NCBI GenBank assembly: GCA_032629725.1
Contig: JAFEVB010000015.1
Span: 1,612,001-1,676,000, forward strand
Direction of reading: 5' to 3'
Source of the DNA: Gremmenia infestans
Lineage: Eukaryota; Ascomycota; Leotiomycetes; Helotiales; Hamatocanthoscyphaceae
Length of the DNA: 64,000 nucleotides
Numbering within the stretch: position 1 is the stretch's first letter; each line of letters begins with the position of its first letter. Under the pieces are notes generated by a model that made no database searches, was not told the origin of the DNA, and saw nothing but the letters and a program-made list of their open reading frames with translations. Positions 57,564 to 64,000 of the stretch are shown in pieces. Made by a program: the position numbers and the translations under genes.

Positions 57564-58355
57564 TTCGAAGATTGGTTTGAGAAGGAGGGGAGGAGTTCGG
57601 TGTCGAGTTTGTTTTGTTGGGGTGTTGTCGGTTTTGAATTAGGTTGAGGATGTGTGGTGGAGATGTCTAGTGGCGTGGGGAAGAAATAGAGAAGAATGAG
57701 TGAGTCGAGAGAGGAAAGTTGTGAATCACGAGAGAAATGACTGTGGACGTTTACGGACACGATGTATTTGGTACCAGTCGCACGATTCACACTTTAGCAG
57801 CTACCCAGTGAGTCAAGTTCAGGGTGGTGGAACCCTTTTTTCAAGTATTACTCGCACTGTTCCTGTTGTTGCCACTTTTCAAACCTCAATATATGTGCCA
57901 TATTATCTTTACCAGATAAGTTGTTGGATCCGTATTGTCAAGGTAGGTCTAGGTCCTAGTACGGAGAACGGCCTAGTTTGACCCCCTATCTAGAGATTCA
58001 AAGTTAAGCGAGTCTCTCTTCTAAAGGAGAGGAAGCAGGTATCTACAAACTGCCAATTCTTAACCTTCTTTGATTGTCCTACTCGATGAATCTCCCTGGT
58101 CACTGATCTGAGAGCTTGAGATTGTTCCTTAATCATCAAGAATGTCCCGATGCTTTCCGTCAAATACGTTGTAGAGCAGAAGGAAAGCAATTCCATTCAT
58201 TAGCCTTTACAACGTATTTTCAACAATCTTTCAACATCCACTAAATTAATACAAGACCAGGATCTCCAGATGAGGTTATCCAAAACCGCGGCGTCGGGCT
58301 TTGAGGTACCAGCTCCCCCTTTTTTACCCCTTTACCACTTGACACCGCATATCTG
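57564..58355. other. Intergenic region
   Basis: 0.8 kb. It overlaps a minus-strand ORF (57299-57790) in another frame that I judge to be a shadow. No supported feature. Confidence 0.5.
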
Positions 58356-59291
58356 TCAGCTACAACAGCGCCTGGCAAGTCTATAGCAAAGACTTCCATC
58401 ATACACCTCATCATAACCGACAGGGCTCCCCACAACCGGCTCCAGAATGGCCCGTATCTCCTTCAATTCCAGAAGCAGCTCGACTGGTAACGCCAGTAGG
58501 CTCTGCAGGTACATCTCTTTCTCTTGAACAAAAGCAATCGACCCTGAATACGGGCGCGGAAGTTCGGGGAGGCCAATTACTTGAGAATCTCGTGATCTGC
58601 GTTCGAGTCGCTCGTGCAGGAAGAGTAAGCTTGAATGCGGAACGTATATCGCCCAGGTGGACTGGTCCCTCGCAGTGATTCTGAAACTGGATTCTGTCCT
58701 CCCGTCACTGACCGCAGTCCCCCCGGCAGCTAATTGCGTAAAGTATTGTTGGCAAAGGAGGGTCATTCCCGGACATGCGGAGGATTCTTGGAGGATATAG
58801 TAGCAAATCTCTGCATCCGTTGGCTTTGCATCCAGGAAAGCTTTCCCAAGGTTCTTTAGTAGTAAGTCGCGGATCTTTAGTATAGATTCTTCGAGGTTCG
58901 ATATGTGGGTTGCTTGCTTTTTGCCCCTCAATTGTTGCCTGACAGCTTTCCTCACAATGGCTTCAAACTTGTGTGCTTGAGGCAACGCATCTCCATTCTT
59001 CGAAGCAAAACATACTTTCTTGGCAGTCGAAGTTGTTACGGTGGAGTCACTGCTCGAAGCTAATTCCTCTTCGAAAGCCCCAGGCTTTTGAGTATCCTTT
59101 TGCCAAAGGTACTCTTCGACAATTTCAGTGTCCTCGAAGATTTCTTGATAGAAGTCTTCCAGTTGCGGATGTGCTGATGTGGTGAGGTTGTCAACATCGG
59201 GTCCTTTAAGTATCATTTCGATGCGTGCGATGTGGATATTGTCTTTGGACTTATGCTGTGGTGTCCAAGCTGCTATATTATCATTTGCCAT
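58356..59291 (-). CDS. Hypothetical protein
   Basis: Intronless ORF of 311 residues from the ATG at 59291 (MANDNIAAW). Acidic N-terminal third, a basic stretch (KAVRQQLRGKKQ), then a helical, leucine-rich C-terminal half (LQSLLALPVELLLELKEIRAIL). I recognise no domain, signal peptide or membrane span. The long open frame without family hits by eye suggests a lineage-restricted gene. Confidence 0.6.
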   Translation of the reverse strand: MANDNIAAWTPQHKSKDNIHIARIEMILKGPDVDNLTTSAHPQLEDFYQEIFEDTEIVEEYLWQKDTQKPGAFEEELASSSDSTVTTSTAKKVCFASKNGDALPQAHKFEAIVRKAVRQQLRGKKQATHISNLEESILKIRDLLLKNLGKAFLDAKPTDAEICYYILQESSACPGMTLLCQQYFTQLAAGGTAVSDGRTESSFRITARDQSTWAIYVPHSSLLFLHERLERRSRDSQVIGLPELPRPYSGSIAFVQEKEMYLQSLLALPVELLLELKEIRAILEPVVGSPVGYDEVYDGSLCYRLARRCCS

Positions 59292-60654
59292 GTCGACGAT
59301 CAGCTCAAAGTCTGCCACTTTCAATTACTGAACTTCTATTTGAGTTTCTCCAACGGGGCTATTTAGAAACCTTTATAACAATGTCCACGCCTGAAGCATG
59401 TGTTGTCCTTGGACGAGGCGACATACATATAGTGTTACACCAATGCTGTGTGATATGGCTAGACCAATCCACTGCATTTAACCGGCACGGTGTGCAACCA
59501 CAAGGCTGTCAAAAGGGTAATCTTCCCCGCAAATAAAGATAAACATGTGACGGTGCGATATTCGACGTTGAGACTTGCAGGTGATATCAGCCACCACGGG
59601 AGCGACACGGCATTACTACGTGGAAACTGGGGCATAGCCGTGTCTGCATGATCAGGTATTGATAATCGTACGCCCGGATGTTGTCCACGGTGTTGCACAG
59701 AACTAAGTCACCCCACACCCACATCCCTCGACATTTCATCATCAGTAACCCCAGCCTTCACAGTCTTCAGATAAGCGTCTAACTTTCCCCTCACTTCGAT
59801 TGTGTGCATGAACAATATCCGACGCTTCTTGTACTTTGCTACTTGCGAATCTGCTTGTTATTCATTCATGATTTGCCAGCTGTTTTCACATTGTCCCGCT
59901 CGATAGTTTCGACTCGATTGAAGTAATGGGCCCGGATATGGCGCTTTGATTTCGATGTGAAATGTGGTTTCGTGAATTTTGCCTGGTGCTGTTCAGTGGA
60001 TATCTAGATTAATGTTTCATTGAAGATGGATAGTTTGATGACCACTGATTCTTGCACGGGCATGTATGGGGATTCTTCTGAAAGCGGCCCTGCCATTAGT
60101 AACGTGCTGTTGTACATTGCGCTAGTAACAGGCATAATTTAGTTCAATTCGACAGACTAGTCAGATGTGAGCAGCTCTCCAGTCGTATATAGAGTAAATA
60201 TAGTGAGGTTTAGAGTGCGACTAAGGAGTCTGACTGCTTTGATATCCTGGTCTCTGTTCTGGAGGGGCTCCCTTGAGTATATATTGACATCGATGCATAT
60301 GCCGTGAGTCGGCAATTCGGCAGCGAGATATCATGGCCAAAGGTGTTTTCGGGGAGGGGGTTCGAGAAAATGAGAGCCCAATGTCGTAGATCTCTCGTTA
60401 GCTTTCCGGGTAGTCCGTCTCTCGAATTGCCATAGACTACTCCGAATAATTTAACCATCAGGCTCTATCAGGAGCGTCAGGTCCCGTGGGCGGGAGCGCA
60501 ACATCGCGCAACGGTTTGCCGTGGAGGGTCCGAATCCTTGCAGTCGTTTTGATGCAAAGATTGGATCAAAAAGTCTCAGTAGCCCGTATAATAGTGTATA
60601 TAATATAGAGATATCCAATATTTTGATTAATAATGATGTTGGGTTAATGTGGGT
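59292..60654. other. Intergenic region
   Basis: 1.4 kb with no supported gene. A short segment near 60520 looks like a tRNA T-loop but has no tRNA around it. Confidence 0.55.
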
Positions 60655-61982
60655 TCAGGGTTCCTCTCCAAATGGATAGTTGAACTTTAGCAACCCATTC
60701 AAACCTCCAACCCATCCATCGTCATCTTCATACTTTGTCCCTCTCATAATACAAGGAACCCCACCGGTCCATTCCCTCCCTTTTGTGATAAACTCCCCAT
60801 TGACTCTAACTTCCATCCCAACACCAATTCCATGACTTCGCCTCCTGCCATCGATACTAACTTCCAATTCTCTTCCCCTATTCTTCTCGCTCATCTTCAA
60901 AGTAATTGGGGTATTCGAAGGTAGCACTAAAGGTCTGAAGGACAAACTTCGCGGGCAGATAGGCGTCATCAAGAGACTGCTGACCAGAGGATGAACAATA
61001 TTTCCACCCGAGCTCAAACTGTAAGCCGTACTTCCAGACGGCGTAGCGATAATCATTCCATCCGCCACAGCTTCCGTCAAGAACCGTCCGCCAACAAAAA
61101 CCTCTATAATGGCAAGATGTGCTTCCTTGCCCCTATGAATGATGACCTCGTTCATGGCGTGCACGTCACCCTCAGCACTCTCAGCTGTATTGTCTCCAAA
61201 AACCCTTTGTCCATTTCCGTCAAAAAGCCCGACTTTTAATCGATTGCGCAGTAGGACTTTCGAACTCCGTGTTGGTCCCATCGACTTCCCTCGAACGCTG
61301 GACCAGCCTGTCACGATGTTTTCCGTCTCTTCTTGTATTACATGTGGATGCTTCTGATCTTGGAATAAAGGCGATCCAGCACCAGCTCCAGACATATAAA
61401 CTTCCCTAAATGCCCGCTTGAATTCCTCAAACTTCCATTCTCCCAGAAAACCCAGCGTACCCATGCTGAAGGAAAGTATAGGTGGTACGTGAAGCGTTGT
61501 ACTGAAGAGCGAAGATGCGTGTAAGATTGTCCCATCTCCGCCCAACGTCGTAGTCATATCAACCTTCATAGGTAGAGCTCCAGCTGAGGTGGTCGTGTAG
61601 ATGGGAAATGGGAACAACTTGTGTATTTGTGTTGCGACTTTCGGCTCGAATATAAGGGAGACATTATCGTAGTTTGAATGTATATGTTTTGCGTATTCGA
61701 CCACGCATTCCGTGACATTCGGAGCACCGTGTTTCTTTATCACGAGGATATTTCGAGGTGGTGAGGGCCATTGCAAGGAGAGAAGGTCGCTGGTCTTGCT
61801 TTCTGGGTAGTGTCAACAATGAACGCGTTTAGCAATTGAGCTTGGGTGATTGGCTGATTGGTACCTTGATATCTTGGGATGATCCTGTTTGGCAGGTTCT
61901 CCACATCGAGGATCTCTCTTCTTGCAGCTGTACTGCAGAATCCTCGTCCCCAGATCCTTCTTGGCAGCGTCCTCAAAATCAT
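60655..61982 (-). CDS. NAD(H) kinase, mitochondrial POS5-like
   Basis: Phosphorylates NADH or NAD+ with ATP to supply NADPH, probably in mitochondria. Exons 61982..61865 and 61802..60655 give 421 residues. The N-terminus (MILRTLPRRIWGRGFCSTAARR) is a typical mitochondrial presequence. Kinase motifs: PRNILVIKKHGAP, LGGDGTILHASSLF (GGDGT at about 127-131), GTLGFLGEW, the NE motif HAMNEVIIHRG and the DGMIIATPSGSTAYSLSSGG loop. The intron is supported because it restores RYQ|ESKTSDLLSLQWPSPP. Confidence 0.92.
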
Positions 61983-62643
61983 CGTCAAATGGTGTTGGTG
62001 TTGTACCAAAAGGGAGAGATGCCGACGTGTCTGTATTTAGCCGGAGGTGTTGCAGGTACCGTATCTGAGCTTTCGTGGCGCATTATTATATATATTGACC
62101 GTCCGCATAAAACAATTACAAGCTCATGAAGGTATTCCCAGATTACGGCCGCTGAATCATGTCGCCGTTAGACCAAGCTTGTGCTGCTAGGATCAGAGCT
62201 CACTTCAACCGCGATAAGATCAGTGCTACTGAGTACGATAAGGCTTTTTCACATGCTGTAGGCGGTCGAGGCGGGCGCTTCTCAAGGCATATATCTGACG
62301 TAGCCTTCCGCATACAATACAGCACAGCACAGCAAAGCCTTACCTACCTACCTATCGTTGAAAAATAGCTTTGTTGTCCAAATGGCCTCAAGAGTCATGC
62401 AATTCACCACAATGTTGGGTTTATAGTCATCCATCGCGAGTCATTTACAATATCTCCTCCAAAGCGGTGAAGATAGCCACGCGACCACACCCACACCACC
62501 CAGTCAACTACTGTAGTCAGTCAGCCACAAAGGGAAGTGGTACTAGGTAAGCTCCCGAGACATCCATCTAGGCCTCTCCACTTCGGAGCTACATATGAGT
62601 AGCAAGCTGATTATGTTGCAGCAGTAGAACAACTACAGAAGAC
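61983..62643. other. Divergent intergenic region
   Basis: 0.66 kb between the NAD kinase and acyltransferase starts. A 69-codon ORF at 62159 has no family content. Confidence 0.55.
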
Positions 62644-64000
62644 ATGACGGACTCGAGCATCAGACAAAGAAAAAAGAGCACAGCCGCGCCAAACGGTGTT
62701 GCCGGCATGCCGGAAGAGCATCCAGGAGGAGATATTAGACATGGAGGCATTATACAAGCCATACGGTTCTTCCTGTTCATAACCTGGTTCTTGTGCGGAA
62801 GCTGCACGTAGGTTCTCTGCCCTTTATCCAAAGCTATGCTAATAGGTTTAGGATATGTGTGACGCAGTGGATCGGGATCCCGTTATACTGGATCAACAAG
62901 GACCTCTACTATGCCTACATGGCTCTTACGAAACAATCTTTCGGCATCATGATTACAACGGCGATACAATGGTGGTCTCCCATATTGATGAGGGTGAGCG
63001 GGGATGAGACTGTAGCGGGACAGTTACGGAAGACTGCGGATGGGAGGATCGAGTGCGATTTCCCTGAGAGAATGATTATGGTGGCGAATCACCAGGTACG
63101 AGGAATACTAGGACGGTGGAATAAGGCTGACTTTCATAGCTATATACGGAATGGCAATATCTGTGGTGGGTGGCGTATACGAACAAACCCCAAATGCACG
63201 GCCACATATACATCATGCTGAAGGAATCCTTGAAGTACATCCCAATTCTCGGATGGGGTATGCTCTTTTACGGATTCATTTTCATGTCCCGGAAAATGGA
63301 GACTGACAGGCCGCGGATTGCTCATCGGCTTAATAAGTTGAAGGCAGTACATTCAGGGCCGTTGTCAGGGACCTCGGGACTCGATCCAATGTGGCTCTTG
63401 ATCTTTCCAGAAGGCACTAATCTAAGTGAGAATACGAGCAAGAACAGTCAAAAATGGGCAGATAAAATCGGAGTCAAGAATATGGAACATACACTTGTTC
63501 CTCGTAGCACGGGTTCGTTCTTCATTCTGAATGAACTCAAGGGGACTGTGGAATATGTTTACGACTGTACGATGGCTTATGAGGGCGTGCCGTATGTGCT
63601 TCCCTCAACATGTGAGGATAATGCTAATCGAAACAGACGAGGAAAATTCGGCGAAACTTACTACACTCTCCGATCCATGACTCTCCGGGGCCAAGTACCA
63701 CCATCCGTCAACATGTACTGGCGACGATTCGCCATCAAAGACATGCCACTCGATAACGCCGAAGAATTCGACGCGTGGCTGCGAGAGCGGTGGTACGAGA
63801 AAGATGCTCTGATTGAGCAATACCTTACAACTGGAAGGTTTCCCGGAAGCAAGCAAGTGACCAACGACGCTACTACAGGCGAGGAGAAAGAAAAGCACAT
63901 TGAGGTTCAAGTCAAATTGGGGCATTGGTACGAAGTAGCCAATATTTTCGTCGTAGTAGCTACGGCCGCACTGATTGCGAGTTCGTTGGCCAGGGTATGG
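62644..64000 (+). CDS. Lysophospholipid acyltransferase (PlsC family, Cst26-like), 3' truncated
   Basis: Transfers acyl chains to lysophospholipids at the ER. Exons 62644..62807, 62846..63095, 63140..63591 and 63637 to the window end; the C-terminus lies beyond 64000. A membrane segment (IIQAIRFFLFITWFLC) precedes the PlsC domain. The catalytic NHxxxxD motif is present as NHQLYTEW, where the acid is Glu, split by an intron. Then IFPEGTN (block III), LVPRSTGSFF and GVPRGKFGETYYTLRS. Another hydrophobic segment (ANIFVVVATAALIASSLA) begins at the cut. Closest in layout to lysocardiolipin/PI acyltransferases. Confidence 0.9.

Noticed and set aside
57299..57790. 163-codon minus-strand ORF rich in Pro/Thr
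   Set aside because: It overlaps the better-supported 56734-57563 model in another frame.
60515..60545. tRNA T-loop-like sequence (GGTCCGAATCC)
   Set aside because: No acceptor stem, anticodon arm or D arm can be built around it.

Overview
The window is nuclear DNA of a filamentous ascomycete. Genes are compact and most have several short GT-AG introns. Products include a HET-domain protein, two Zn2Cys6 regulators, a sterol C-14 reductase, a fused desaturase-cytochrome b5 and Atg27. Several proteins look closest to Leotiomycetes (Helotiales) in style, but that is an impression, not a search result. Exon boundaries given here were built by eye from splice motifs, reading frame and family motifs.

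Layout. 1-12.9 kb is ordinary: the 3' part of a cryptochrome/photolyase, atg27 (convergent), an ERG24-type sterol reductase, a secreted GH3 beta-glucosidase, a 2.4 kb gene-poor stretch and a delta-9 desaturase. 13.8-40.5 kb is a 13-gene cluster without any PKS, NRPS or terpene-synthase backbone gene. It holds four SDR/reductases, an acyl-CoA dehydrogenase, two Baeyer-Villiger-type flavin monooxygenases, an acyl-CoA ligase, a P450, an HSL-type esterase, a sugar-porter-type MFS transporter and two divergent Zn2Cys6 regulators. Together they read as a catabolic route: hydroxylation, oxidation to a ketone, oxygen insertion to an ester or lactone, hydrolysis, CoA activation and peroxisomal beta-oxidation. 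The ligase and the acyl-CoA dehydrogenase both end in AKL, a peroxisomal PTS1. A TTCGGAA/TTCCGAA motif recurs in the cluster promoters.

41.1-48.0 kb holds a second unexpected group: a secreted class-C beta-lactamase-fold hydrolase resembling bacterial muropeptide amidases of the AmiE/YbbE kind, an UNC93-type transporter, and a single protein fusing a MurNAc-6-phosphate etherase (MurQ) to a BadF/NAGK-type amino-sugar kinase. This is the toolkit for salvaging bacterial peptidoglycan sugar, here in a fungus that does not make MurNAc.

48.4-64 kb returns to scattered genes: a HET-domain protein, a DUF7053-like protein, a DUF89/ARMT1-like protein, a mitochondrial-type NAD(H) kinase, a lysophospholipid acyltransferase cut by the window end, and three proteins I do not recognise. 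I saw no tRNA, rRNA, CRISPR array or intact transposon.
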